A model generated the notes under the pieces. It was not told the origin of the DNA. It ran no database searches and saw only the letters and a program-made list of their open reading frames with translations. A DNA stretch of 64,000 bases from positions 1,860,001-1,924,000 of the forward strand of contig NZ_CP194331.1 in assembly GCF_051257895.1 (NCBI RefSeq), written 5' to 3'. The stretch's first letter is position 1; every line of letters begins with the position of its first letter. The position numbers and the translations under genes are program-made. Origin of the DNA: Gallionella straubiae (lineage in GTDB: Bacteria; Pseudomonadota; Gammaproteobacteria; Burkholderiales; Gallionellaceae). Positions 51,656-60,590 of this stretch are shown here, piece by piece.

Positions 51656-53297
51656 CCTCGGCAGCCCGGGTGATATACCACTGCTGGCCGATGGAAAGGA
51701 TGTTGTTCACGATGGAGTACAACACCAGTCCGGCGGGGAAAATGAAGAAAATCGCGCTGAAAGCAATCGGCATGATCTGCATGATCCTGGCCTGCATGGG
51801 GTCGGTCGGCTTTGGATTGAGGCGCATCTGGATAATCATGCTGGCGCCCATGATGATCGGCAGGATGTAATACGGGTCCGCCGCCGACAGGTCGGTAATC
51901 CAGCCGAAGAACGGCGCATAACGCAACTCGACGCTAGCCAGAATGGCCCAGTACAGGGCGATAAATACCGGGATTTGCACCAGCACCGGCAGACACCCGC
52001 CCAGTGGATTGATTTTCTCCGTTTTGTACAAGTCCATCATGGCGCGATTCAGCTTCTCCCGGTCGCTGCCGCATTGCTGTTTGATCTTTTCCAGCTTGGG
52101 TGCGACCACGCGCATCTTGGCCATGGAGCGGTAGCTCGCCGCAGACAGCGGGAAAAACAGCAGCTTGATCAGCACGGTCAGCAGAATGATGGCGATACCC
52201 CAGTTATGCGTCCATTGATGGAACAACTCCATGACCCAGAATAGCGGGGCGGAAAGAACGGTCAGCCAGCCGTAATCCACCGTCAATCCCAGCCCGGGAG
52301 AGATCTTATCTAGGTTGGATTGGGCAGGGCCGGCATAGAGGGTGGTGCCCATCAGCGCTTTCTGGCCAGGATTGACCACCTGCTCCGGCAGGAGAACCCC
52401 CACTGAATACAGATCGCCGTCCAGTTTACGCGTAAAATACTCGCGATTGGTTTTTTCCTTGGGCAGCCATGCCGCAACGAAATACTGCTGCAACATCCCG
52501 ATCCAGCCGTTATCGGCTTGCTTGGGATAGTCCGTCTTGCTCTTTTCCATATCGGGAAATGCCACCTTCTGGAATTTTTCACTGTCGGTGTAGACCGCAG
52601 CACCGATATAAGTGGGCAAAAACATCGAACTTCCGGCCAGCGCGGCGCTATCACGAATCAACTGATAGTAGCTGCTTGCCGCTACTGCCTGCTGCCCGGT
52701 GTTTTCCAACTCATAGGCGACATCGACCAGGTAGCTCCCCTTATGGAAGGTAATTACCTTGGTTGCCTTCAGCGCGGCATCACCCTCCGCTTTCAGGCGC
52801 ACCTGTACCTGTTCGGCATTCCCGGAAAGCGTGTATTGATCCTGTTCCGGAACAAACAGGCTGTTGTGATTGGGCAACCCCGCACCGAGCAGGCCGCTTT
52901 GTGCGGCATAATTGTGGGTGCCGGCACCACGATGGAAAAGCACCAGCGGTTTGCTCTTATCCTGCCCGTCGGGGTGTTCCAGCAGCGCCAGACGGCTGAT
53001 ATCCCCGCCGATGGTGCTGATTTCTGCTTCAAGAACATCGGTCTTGACGTGAATTATCTTTCCAGCCACTTGCTGGAGGGGCTGCTGGGCAACAGGAGCC
53101 TGCGCCGACCCGGTCTGGGACGAGGCGGCAGGAATGGATGCCGCTGGGGGTGTTGCCTGAGATTTCGGCTGCACCTCGTTTGCCGCCGCCTCTTGCTGAA
53201 CATACCGCTCTGGGTGCTGGTGGCGCTGCCAGCCATCCCAGACCAATCCCAGCGAAAACGCAAAAATTAGAAACAAGAAGAGTCTTTGAAAATCCAT
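51624..53297 (-). CDS. yidC: Membrane protein insertase YidC
   Basis: The 557-residue protein has an N-terminal membrane anchor (residues 4-22), a Pro/Ala/Gln-rich linker, a large periplasmic domain and the conserved five-helix core with GWLTVLSAPLFWVMELFHQ, LFFPLSAASYRSMAKM and GGCLPVLVQIPVFIALYW. It inserts membrane proteins, including AtpE (encoded nearby), alone or with SecYEG. It belongs to the rpmH-rnpA-yidD-yidC transcript, with a 15-base gap to yidD. Confidence 0.97.
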   Translation of the reverse strand: MDFQRLFLFLIFAFSLGLVWDGWQRHQHPERYVQQEAAANEVQPKSQATPPAASIPAASSQTGSAQAPVAQQPLQQVAGKIIHVKTDVLEAEISTIGGDISRLALLEHPDGQDKSKPLVLFHRGAGTHNYAAQSGLLGAGLPNHNSLFVPEQDQYTLSGNAEQVQVRLKAEGDAALKATKVITFHKGSYLVDVAYELENTGQQAVAASSYYQLIRDSAALAGSSMFLPTYIGAAVYTDSEKFQKVAFPDMEKSKTDYPKQADNGWIGMLQQYFVAAWLPKEKTNREYFTRKLDGDLYSVGVLLPEQVVNPGQKALMGTTLYAGPAQSNLDKISPGLGLTVDYGWLTVLSAPLFWVMELFHQWTHNWGIAIILLTVLIKLLFFPLSAASYRSMAKMRVVAPKLEKIKQQCGSDREKLNRAMMDLYKTEKINPLGGCLPVLVQIPVFIALYWAILASVELRYAPFFGWITDLSAADPYYILPIIMGASMIIQMRLNPKPTDPMQARIMQIMPIAFSAIFFIFPAGLVLYSIVNNILSIGQQWYITRAAEDASKAAAAKR

Positions 53298-53312
53298 GAT
53301 CGGGCCTGATGT

Positions 53313-53522
53313 TTAGGGTGCGGGGTCGTATCCGCCGGGGTTCCAGGGATTGCAGCGCAGCAATCTCTTAATGCCGAGCCACCCCCCTTTCATGACACCG
53401 TATTTCGCCAGTGTTTCGCAGGTGTAATGGGAACAGGTGGGAGTAAATCTGCAGGTAGGCGGTTTCAGCGGGCTGATCAGGTATTGATAGCCGTGTATCA
53501 GCTTAATCATGATTCTGCGCAT
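53313..53522 (-). CDS. yidD: Membrane protein insertion efficiency factor YidD
   Basis: The 69-residue protein carries the family cysteines and core: YQYLISPLKPPTCRFTPTCSHY and LLRCNPWNPGGYDP. It has an amphipathic N-terminal helix and assists YidC-dependent insertion. It overlaps rnpA by 16 bases. Confidence 0.95.
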   Translation of the reverse strand: MRRIMIKLIHGYQYLISPLKPPTCRFTPTCSHYTCETLAKYGVMKGGWLGIKRLLRCNPWNPGGYDPAP

Positions 53523-53878
53523 CTGCTTTCCACCCGATTAAACAGCATCTTCAAGTTGCCAACCTGCACCCCCTCTTCTTGGGGGTCATTGCGCCTCAAC
53601 ATCACCACCAGATCCAGCCCGTACTGCTTAACGCTATGTTGGCGGAACGCCTCCCTGATGACTCTTTTCATGCGATTCCGGTCGGTTGCGCGGGCCAGTG
53701 TTTTTTTGCCAACAATCATCCCGAGCCTGGCATTTTCCTTGCCGTTGTGCACAAAAAAAATTTTGAAATGCCTGTCGGATATGTTTTCGGCGCGAACAAC
53801 ATGATCAAAACCGTTTTCGCGCAACAAGCGATGCGCAGCGGTAAATTTCGCCGATAGATCAGACTGCGAGTCTTGCAC
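53507..53878 (-). CDS. rnpA: Ribonuclease P protein component
   Basis: RnpA assists the RNase P RNA in removing tRNA 5' leaders. The RNR motif region ATDRNRMKRVIREAFR is complete, and FTAAHRLLRENGFDHVV matches the usual N-terminus. The frame is open up to 53920, inside rpmH, without a free start between the genes. GTG 53878, with AAGGG just upstream and giving 123 residues, is the most family-like start. It lies within the 3' end of rpmH. ATG 53899 is an alternative. Confidence 0.88.
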   Translation of the reverse strand: MQDSQSDLSAKFTAAHRLLRENGFDHVVRAENISDRHFKIFFVHNGKENARLGMIVGKKTLARATDRNRMKRVIREAFRQHSVKQYGLDLVVMLRRNDPQEEGVQVGNLKMLFNRVESRCAES

Positions 53879-53993
53879 GGCCCTTGGCGCGACGTGCATT
53901 AATAACGGCGCGGCCTCCACGCGTTTTCATGCGCGACAAAAAGCCATGGGTGCGCTTCCTTTTGGTGACTGACGGTTGGTATGTGCGTTTCAT
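53859..53993 (-). CDS. rpmH: 50S ribosomal protein L34
   Basis: The 44-residue, highly basic protein reads MKRTYQPSVTKRKRTHGFLS and continues with RMKTRGGRAVINARRAKGR, the classic L34 sequence. It was absent from longer open-frame lists because of its size. It is the first gene of the rpmH-rnpA-yidD-yidC operon, divergent from dnaA, and its promoter is at 54025-54053. Confidence 0.98.
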   Translation of the reverse strand: MKRTYQPSVTKRKRTHGFLSRMKTRGGRAVINARRAKGRARLAV

Positions 53994-54024
53994 GTTCTTT
54001 TCCTAGGTGTTCGTAAAACGTGCT

Positions 54025-54053
54025 ATTACAAAGCCTTGGGGCGTAAGTGTCAA
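54025..54053 (-). promoter_or_regulatory. Sigma-70 promoter of rpmH
   Basis: TTGACA (54053-54048 on the minus strand), a 17-base spacer and TGTAAT (54030-54025) stand 31 bases upstream of the rpmH ATG. Confidence 0.8.
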
Positions 54054-54073
54054 GTATATTTTACTTTTTTGCC

Positions 54074-54104
54074 TGTGGATAAGTTTTCGCTTGCGCGGTA
54101 GAAT
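54074..54104 (+). promoter_or_regulatory. DnaA box overlapping the probable dnaA promoter
   Basis: TGTGGATAA (54074-54082) is a perfect DnaA box on the minus strand. TAGAAT (54099-54104) is a good -10 box, and the hexamer 17 bases before it, TGGATA (54076-54081), lies inside the DnaA box. This arrangement would let DnaA repress its own transcription. Confidence 0.6.
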
Positions 54105-54148
54105 GCGGCAACTTTCATTGTCGCAGAGTCTCTCCTTCCAACTAAATC

Positions 54149-55501
54149 ATGCAGGATATTTCTTTTTGGGATTCATGTCTTCGCTCGTTCGAAAAGAGCC
54201 TGCCGCCGCAACAATACAATTCCTGGATAAAGCCGTTGGTCCTCAAGAGCGAGAACGGATCTCTGGTGCTGACCGCGCCAAACAGCTTCACCCTGAAACT
54301 TGTCCAGGAGCGATTCTTACCCGAAATCAACAGGCAGGCAGGTTTGGCTTATTCGCGAATCCCGCCGTTCGAGTTCCGTATCCTCGAAACAGAACCTGCC
54401 GCGCCACGCGAAGCTGCCCCCCAGAAAGCAGCGGCACCGGTCAATGATGGCAAACCGAAGGTCGAGACTTCCTTTCGCAATTATGTGAAACTCAACCCCA
54501 ACCTGACTTTTGACAATTTTGTGATCGGCAAAGCCAACCAACTCGCTTTTGCCGCCGCCACGCAAGTCGCTGAATTACCGGGCGCCTCTTACAACCCTCT
54601 ATTTATTTACGGTGGGGTGGGGTTGGGTAAAACCCACTTGATCCAGGCGATAGGCAATCAAATCAAGGCTCATAACCCGCAGGCAAAAATTTGCTATATG
54701 CACGCCGAGCGGTACGTCTCAGACGTAGTGCGCGCTTACCAATCTAATAAATTTGAGGAATTCAAACAATACTATCATTCCCTCGACATTCTGCTGATCG
54801 ACGATATCCAGTTTTTCGCCGGAAAAACAAAAACTCAGGAAGAATTTTTCTACGCCTTCAATACGCTCATCGATTCGCACAAGCAGGTCATCATGACCAG
54901 CGACACCTTCCCAAAGGAAATTGCTGGGCTCGATAGCCGCCTCGTTTCACGTTTCGGTTGGGGGCTTACTGTGGCCATCGAACCGCCGGAACTGGAAATG
55001 CGCGTTGCCATCCTGTTGAAAAAAGCCGGCTTGGGCGGTTATGTACTTGATGAGGCGGTCGCTTTTTTCATTGCTAAACATGTCAACTCGAATATTCGCG
55101 AACTCGAGGGCGCCTTGAAGCGCGTTGAAGCATATGCAAAATTTCACCGTCGCGCCATCTCCGTTGAAACAGCAAAAGAAGCCCTGAAAGACATCCTGAT
55201 TGCGCAAAGCCGGCAAATTTCCATCGATAATATACAAAAAACGGTTGCCGACTATTACCATATCAAGATGGCCGACCTGCTTTCGAAAAAAAGAACTCGC
55301 AACCTGACCAGGCCACGGCAAACAGCCATGTCGCTTGCCCGGGAATTAACTTCCATGAGCCTGCCTGAAATTGGTAATGCTTTTGGTGGAAAAGATCACT
55401 CGACCGTGATTCATGCGTGCAAGATGATGACAAATCTCCGAGCTTTGGACACTACGATAGACGCCGATTACAAAATCCTGCTTCAAACTTTACGGGGATA
55501 A
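54149..55501 (+). CDS. dnaA: Chromosomal replication initiator DnaA
   Basis: The 450-residue AAA+ initiator has domain I (about 1-85), a short Pro/Ala linker (85-105), Walker A GGVGLGKT at 155-162, Walker B ILLIDDIQFF and the DNA-binding domain IV with the signature GGKDHSTVIHACKMM near residue 412. It binds the 9-bp boxes found before the gene and in the following gap to open the origin. The gene is divergent from rpmH. Confidence 0.98.
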   Translation: MQDISFWDSCLRSFEKSLPPQQYNSWIKPLVLKSENGSLVLTAPNSFTLKLVQERFLPEINRQAGLAYSRIPPFEFRILETEPAAPREAAPQKAAAPVNDGKPKVETSFRNYVKLNPNLTFDNFVIGKANQLAFAAATQVAELPGASYNPLFIYGGVGLGKTHLIQAIGNQIKAHNPQAKICYMHAERYVSDVVRAYQSNKFEEFKQYYHSLDILLIDDIQFFAGKTKTQEEFFYAFNTLIDSHKQVIMTSDTFPKEIAGLDSRLVSRFGWGLTVAIEPPELEMRVAILLKKAGLGGYVLDEAVAFFIAKHVNSNIRELEGALKRVEAYAKFHRRAISVETAKEALKDILIAQSRQISIDNIQKTVADYYHIKMADLLSKKRTRNLTRPRQTAMSLARELTSMSLPEIGNAFGGKDHSTVIHACKMMTNLRALDTTIDADYKILLQTLRG

Positions 55502-55725
55502 AACGGGTAAGGAATTATGTGTAGTTAACCATGGGATTAATGTGTAGCGAATGTTGATAACTTAATGTTTTTCGGCGTACCGATAAATTATCCACATTAG
55601 CCATGTCATTTACCCACAGTAGTTCCATGTAGTTTGTTTTTATATAATTTTCTGTATAAGAAGAAGTTTTTTAGTTATCCACACTATTGAGGCCACTTAA
55701 TTAGCTCTTATTAAGGATTCATATT
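55502..55725 (+). other. Probable oriC: AT-rich dnaA-dnaN gap with DnaA boxes
   Basis: The 224-base gap is AT-rich and contains two perfect DnaA boxes TTATCCACA (55588-55596 and 55675-55683, plus strand), the variant TTATCAACA on the minus strand (55552-55560) and TTACCCACA (55610-55618). An especially AT-rich stretch at 55632-55674 between the boxes could be the unwinding element. Gene polarity reverses at dnaA/rpmH, as expected around a bidirectional origin. Confidence 0.8.
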
Positions 55726-56832
55726 ATGTTTATTAAAGAAGTAAACAAAGAAACCATACTTAAACCCCTGCAAGTGGTCATTGGCATCGTAGAGCGAAAA
55801 CAGACCCTGCCAATACTGTCGAATGTGCTGATTGAAAATCAGGACGGCAAGATGCGCTTCACCACGACGGATCTGGAAATACAGATCACCACGACTATTG
55901 ATACGGAAGCATCCATTGGTCAAACTACATCCTTTACGGTGGGTGGGAAAAAACTCCAGGAAATACTCAGGGTTCTCCCTGATCAAAGCAAGATCACCAT
56001 CGATACCAAGGAAAACAAGGCCCAGATCAAGACCAATAAAAGCCGCTTTAGCCTGCAAACCTTGCCATCGCAGGATTTTCCAAAGTTGAGCAACCAACTG
56101 GAAAACGCAAAAAAAATAGTGTTGCCGCAAAAGGAACTGAAAAGCCTGCTGCTTTCCGTTCAATACGCAATGGCACAACAGGATGTGCGCTATTACCTTA
56201 ACGGCGTATTGCTGATCGTCGACGGCAATAAGCTCAAGGCGGTGGCTACCGATGGACACCGGCTTGCCTACAATGCGGGCTCCATCGAAGGGCAGTACGA
56301 GAAGCAGGAAATCATCCTTCCGCGCAAGGCGGTCATGGAGTTATCCAAACTGCTGTCGGACAACGATGAAAGCGTCGAGCTGGAGTTTTCCCAACAGCAG
56401 GTGAAAACTACTTTCTCTGGCATCACCATGATAACAAAGGTAATCGAAGGAAAATTTCCCGATTACGAGCGCGTTATTCCGAAATACGACAATCATCTCA
56501 GTATGGAGCGGATCGTCATTCAGCAGGCTTTACAGCGTGCCGCAATCCTGTCCAACGAGAAATTCAGGGGAGTACGCTTTGTGCTGACCGAGAAGAATCT
56601 CAGTATTATCAGCAGCAACAGCGAACAGGAAGAAGCTCAGGAAGAAATTGAAACCGATTATCACGGCGAGGCGCTGGATATCGGTTTTAATGTCAACTAC
56701 CTGATGGACGGGCTGAACAACATCAGCAGCGGCACCGCTACTTTTTCGTTCGGCGACCCCAATAGCAGCATTCTGATGACTATTCCCGATAATCAGGAAT
56801 TTCGCTACGTCGTCATGCCGATGCGTATTTAA
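55726..56832 (+). CDS. dnaN: DNA polymerase III sliding clamp, beta subunit
   Basis: The 368-residue clamp starts MFIKEVNKETILKPLQVV and ends with the typical YVVMPMRI. VIGIVERKQTLPILSNVLIE (about residues 19-38) and RGVRFVLTEKNL are family motifs. The dimer encircles DNA and tethers the polymerase. A ribosome site AAGGA lies 9 bases before the ATG. A parS site follows the stop codon. Confidence 0.98.
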   Translation: MFIKEVNKETILKPLQVVIGIVERKQTLPILSNVLIENQDGKMRFTTTDLEIQITTTIDTEASIGQTTSFTVGGKKLQEILRVLPDQSKITIDTKENKAQIKTNKSRFSLQTLPSQDFPKLSNQLENAKKIVLPQKELKSLLLSVQYAMAQQDVRYYLNGVLLIVDGNKLKAVATDGHRLAYNAGSIEGQYEKQEIILPRKAVMELSKLLSDNDESVELEFSQQQVKTTFSGITMITKVIEGKFPDYERVIPKYDNHLSMERIVIQQALQRAAILSNEKFRGVRFVLTEKNLSIISSNSEQEEAQEEIETDYHGEALDIGFNVNYLMDGLNNISSGTATFSFGDPNSSILMTIPDNQEFRYVVMPMRI

Positions 56833-56833
56833 A

Positions 56834-56849
56834 TGTTCCACGTGAAACA
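56834..56849. promoter_or_regulatory. parS site between dnaN and gyrB
   Basis: TGTTCCACGTGAAACA matches the consensus TGTTNCACGTGAAACA at every defined position. It begins just after the dnaN stop codon and ends 17 bases before gyrB. Confidence 0.93.
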
Positions 56850-56866
56850 AAAGGCAGAATAACTCA

Positions 56867-59296
56867 ATGAGCGATAATTACGACGAATCAAGCATCCAGC
56901 AACTCGAAGGGCTGGAGGCAGTGCGCAAACGTCCCGGTATGTACATCGGCGACACATCCGACGGCACCGGCCTGCACCATATGGTGTTTGAAGTGGTGGA
57001 CAACGCTATCGATGAGTCACTAGCCGGCCATTGCGACGACATCAAGGTCATTATTCATGGCGACAACTCGATCTCGGTGGCGGACAATGGCCGAGGCATC
57101 CCAGTCGGCATTAAGTTTGACGATAAGTTCGAGCCGAAGCGCTCGGCGGCCGAGATTGTGATGACCGTGCTGCATGCCGGAGGTAAGTTCAACCAGAACA
57201 GCTACAAGGTATCGGGCGGTCTGCATGGCGTGGGCGTGAGTTGCGTCAACGGCCTGTCGGAGTGGCTCAAGTTGGTGATTTACCGCGATGGCAGAAAATA
57301 CGGCCTGGAATTCAACCGCGGCGCGGTCAAGGATCGCCTGGTCGAAGTGCAGAACGGCATCGAAGTTTCCCCGGTGCACGACCTGGGCGAAACCAAGAAG
57401 CGCGGCACCGAGGTGCACTTCCTCGCCGACAAGGAAATCTTCGGTAATGTAGAGTTCCACTACGAAATCCTCGCTAAGCGCCTGCGCGAACTGTCATTCC
57501 TCAACAACGGCGTGAAGATCGAGTTGATCGACCAGCGCACCGGCAAGAGCGAGAACTTTGCCTACTCCGGTGGGGTGCGCGGCTTCGTCGAGTATATGAA
57601 CAAAAGCAAGTCCGTGTTGCACCCCAAAACCTTCCAGGCCTGTGGCGAAAAAGACAATATCACCGTCGACGTTGCCATGCAGTGGAACGACAGTTACTCG
57701 GAAGTTGTGCAGTGCTTCACCAACAACATCCCGCAACGCGACGGCGGTACACACATGACCGGCCTGCGTATGGCGATGACTCGCGTTATCAATAAGTACA
57801 TCGAGGAAAACGAACTGGCGAAAAAAGCCAAAGTGGATACCACGGGAGACGATATGCGCGAGGGCTTGACCTGCGTGCTATCGGTCAAAGTGCCTGACCC
57901 GAAGTTCTCCTCGCAGACCAAGGATAAGCTGGTCTCCAGCGAAGTGCAACCGGCCGTGCAGGAAGTCGTGGCGCAGAAGTTGGCCGACTACCTGCAGGAA
58001 AACCCGATTGACGCGAAGATCATCTGCAGCAAGATCATCGATGCGGCCCGCGCCCGAGAAGCGGCGCGCAAGGCGCGCGAGCTGACGCGCCGCAAGGGTG
58101 TGCTGGACGGTATGGGTCTGCCCGGCAAGCTGGCCGACTGCCAGGAAAAGGACCCCGCCCTCTCCGAGTTGTACCTAGTGGAGGGTGATTCCGCAGGCGG
58201 CTCGGCCAAGCAGGGCCGCGACCGCAAGTTCCAGGCGATCCTGCCGCTCAAGGGCAAGATCCTCAACGTAGAGAAAGCGCGCTTCGAAAAGCTCATTGCG
58301 TCGCAGGAAATCGCGACCCTGATCACCGTGCTCGGTACTGGCATCGGCAAGGATGAATACAACGCCGACAAGCTGCGCTACCACCGCATCATCATCATGA
58401 CCGATGCGGACGTGGACGGCTCACATATCCGCACCCTGCTGCTTACATTCTTCTACCGGCAGATGCCAGAACTGGTCGAGCGCGGCCATATCTACATCGC
58501 ACAGCCGCCGTTGTACAAGATCAAGCAGGGCAAGGATGAGCGCTACCTCAAGGACGACCAGGAGATGAAGATCTACATGCTCAAGTCCGCGCTCAACAAC
58601 GCCGTGCTCTACCCGGCCGCCGATGCAGCGCCGATCCAGGCGGAAGCATTGGAAGAGATCGCCAAGCAGTACTTCCTCGCCGAGGCGGTGATCGACCGCC
58701 TGTCGCGCTTCACCGCGCCGGAAGCCAGCCACGCCCTGCTGACCCTACCCACGTTGTCGCTGGACGACGCCAAGCAGGCGCAGAAGAGCGCGCAGCTGCT
58801 CGAAGCGGCTTGCGGCGGCAACATCAAGGTTGCGGTGGAAAACGATGAAGCCGGTGAACCGCGCCTGCGCCTGGAAAAGCTGTATCACGGCAACTACTCG
58901 CTCAGCTACATGGACCGTGATTTCCTCAACGGCAGCGACTACGTGCAGATTCGCCAGGCAGCGGACATCCTGAATGGTCTGCTTAAACCCAGCGCGTATA
59001 TCGCCCGCGGCGAACAGAAGCGCGCCGTGACCAGTTTCAAGCAGGCCATCGAATGGCTGCTTGAGGAAGCCAAGCGCGGAGTCAATATCCAGCGCTACAA
59101 GGGTCTGGGCGAGATGAACCCGGAGCAGCTGTGGGAAACCACCATGGACGTGACCAACCGCATCCTGCTCAGGGTGCGCATCGAGGATGCGATCGCCGCC
59201 GACGAAATTTTCACCACCCTGATGGGCGATATCGTCGAGCCGCGCCGCGCGTTCATCGAGAAAAACGCGCTGGGCGTGAAAAACCTGGACGTGTAA
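56867..59296 (+). CDS. gyrB: DNA gyrase subunit B
   Basis: The 809-residue subunit has the GHKL ATPase (VRKRPGMYIGDTSDG near residue 19, DNAIDESLAGH, GLHGVGVSCVN), the transducer, and the TOPRIM domain with EGDSAGGSAKQGRDR around residue 438 and DADVDGSHIRTLLL around 512. A roughly 165-residue insertion in the C-terminal half is usual for proteobacterial GyrB. With GyrA it introduces negative supercoils. A strong hairpin terminator follows. Confidence 0.98.
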   Translation: MSDNYDESSIQQLEGLEAVRKRPGMYIGDTSDGTGLHHMVFEVVDNAIDESLAGHCDDIKVIIHGDNSISVADNGRGIPVGIKFDDKFEPKRSAAEIVMTVLHAGGKFNQNSYKVSGGLHGVGVSCVNGLSEWLKLVIYRDGRKYGLEFNRGAVKDRLVEVQNGIEVSPVHDLGETKKRGTEVHFLADKEIFGNVEFHYEILAKRLRELSFLNNGVKIELIDQRTGKSENFAYSGGVRGFVEYMNKSKSVLHPKTFQACGEKDNITVDVAMQWNDSYSEVVQCFTNNIPQRDGGTHMTGLRMAMTRVINKYIEENELAKKAKVDTTGDDMREGLTCVLSVKVPDPKFSSQTKDKLVSSEVQPAVQEVVAQKLADYLQENPIDAKIICSKIIDAARAREAARKARELTRRKGVLDGMGLPGKLADCQEKDPALSELYLVEGDSAGGSAKQGRDRKFQAILPLKGKILNVEKARFEKLIASQEIATLITVLGTGIGKDEYNADKLRYHRIIIMTDADVDGSHIRTLLLTFFYRQMPELVERGHIYIAQPPLYKIKQGKDERYLKDDQEMKIYMLKSALNNAVLYPAADAAPIQAEALEEIAKQYFLAEAVIDRLSRFTAPEASHALLTLPTLSLDDAKQAQKSAQLLEAACGGNIKVAVENDEAGEPRLRLEKLYHGNYSLSYMDRDFLNGSDYVQIRQAADILNGLLKPSAYIARGEQKRAVTSFKQAIEWLLEEAKRGVNIQRYKGLGEMNPEQLWETTMDVTNRILLRVRIEDAIAADEIFTTLMGDIVEPRRAFIEKNALGVKNLDV

Positions 59297-59312
59297 GGAG
59301 CCGCAAGGCTGG

Positions 59313-59340
59313 AGGCACGCCTTTACCGGCGTGCCTTTTA
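59313..59340 (+). terminator. Rho-independent terminator after gyrB
   Basis: aggcacgcc (59313-59321) and ggcgtgcct (59328-59336) form a perfect 9-bp stem with a six-base loop, followed by TTTTA. It starts 17 bases after the gyrB stop. Confidence 0.9.
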
Positions 59341-59370
59341 ATATTTTGAATATACAATACAAAACAGATA

Positions 59371-60549
59371 ATGAATACACCGGTAACATTCTTTCCGCAA
59401 CGCACCCAGCAACCGATTGAAACCACGCCCGAAACATCACCCATCGTGGGCGACCGCGTGGAGCTGCAACTGCTTACCACCCTGACCTGCAACCTGAAGT
59501 GCAGCTACTGCTCGCTCGGCGTGGGCGACATGGTCGGCTCGCAGGGCAAGGTATCCTACGACGTCGACACGCTCGACGCCTTCATCAAAAAACACCTATC
59601 GAAGCATGAAGTCTATGTCACTTTCTACGGCGGCGAGCCGACCCTGAACCTCGACTTCATCGAGGAGATCATGGAGCGCTACCCCACCTTCCGCTTCCAG
59701 CTCCAGACCAACGGCACGCTGCTCGACAACCTGCCGGACCACGTCCTGTCGAACCTCTCCAATATCCTGATCTCCATCGATGGCGGCGAGAAGATCACCG
59801 ACGGCTTCCGCGGCCAGGGCGTGTACCGACAGGTGGTCAAAAACTCCCAGAAGGTGCGCGACAAGATGAAGGGAACCTTCACCGCGCGCGTGACCTGGAG
59901 CAGCGAGGAGACCTCGTTCGAGGAACTGGATGAACTCGCGAGCACCTTCGATTACCTGTACTTCCAGTTCGTTGCCGGAGAAGGTACTTACACCCCAGAG
60001 GCGATGGAGAAGAAGAAAAAGGTGATCACGCAGCTCGTGGACAAGTTCTTCTCCTCGACCGACAGGCTCTACCCGATCATCCCGATCATGGGCATCGTGC
60101 GTAACAAGGTGCTGCCGACGCGCGCCACCGAGTTGTACCACGGCAAGACCCAGTGCCGCGTGTCCACGCACATCCTCAACGTGATGCCGGACGGCAAGAT
60201 ATTCCCCTGCCCCGACATGATGTACGCGCCCGAGATGCTGCAGGGCAGCGTGATCGAAAACTGGCTCAAGCCCAGCCCGCTGCAGCCGCATCCCGACATG
60301 CCCTGCGACCGCTGCGAGGCGCAGCCCTGGTGCCGCGGCAACTGTATGAAGAACCTCTATCTCGCCTACGTGAAGAACGACCGGCGCTACCGCGACAACG
60401 TCGTCGACCCGATCTGCGACCTGGTGAGGTTCCTCGGCCGCGAGATCGACCGCCACGACCCGCATGCCTGGTACGCGAAGGCGCCGCTGGACGTGCGCAA
60501 GACCCTGCGCGACTGCGAGGTTTACGAATATGTAGAAATCATGCCCTGA
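59371..60549 (+). CDS. Radical SAM/SPASM domain protein
   Basis: The 392-residue protein binds a radical SAM cluster through Cys40, Cys44 and Cys47 (TCNLKCSYC) and has the YGGEPTLN motif for SAM binding. A SPASM-type C-terminus follows with cysteines in TQCRVST, FPCPDMM, CDRCEAQPWCRGNC and DPICD, enough for two extra iron-sulfur clusters. Such proteins mature peptides or enzymes by radical chemistry. No ribosome site is obvious and it starts 75 bases after gyrB behind a terminator. It is followed 41 bases later by a heme-motif protein, which may be its partner or substrate. The target is unknown. Confidence 0.85.
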   Translation: MNTPVTFFPQRTQQPIETTPETSPIVGDRVELQLLTTLTCNLKCSYCSLGVGDMVGSQGKVSYDVDTLDAFIKKHLSKHEVYVTFYGGEPTLNLDFIEEIMERYPTFRFQLQTNGTLLDNLPDHVLSNLSNILISIDGGEKITDGFRGQGVYRQVVKNSQKVRDKMKGTFTARVTWSSEETSFEELDELASTFDYLYFQFVAGEGTYTPEAMEKKKKVITQLVDKFFSSTDRLYPIIPIMGIVRNKVLPTRATELYHGKTQCRVSTHILNVMPDGKIFPCPDMMYAPEMLQGSVIENWLKPSPLQPHPDMPCDRCEAQPWCRGNCMKNLYLAYVKNDRRYRDNVVDPICDLVRFLGREIDRHDPHAWYAKAPLDVRKTLRDCEVYEYVEIMP

Positions 60550-60590
60550 CTGATGAGCAGCCGGGCTTTTTACATCACTGGGGAAACAAA

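Noticed and set aside
54944..54952. GTTTCACGT inside dnaA as a third parS site
   Set aside because: Only one half of the palindrome is present; the other half does not match.
59596..60465. 289-codon antisense open frame in the radical SAM gene
   Set aside because: High-GC shadow; the plus-strand protein has all the motif cysteines.
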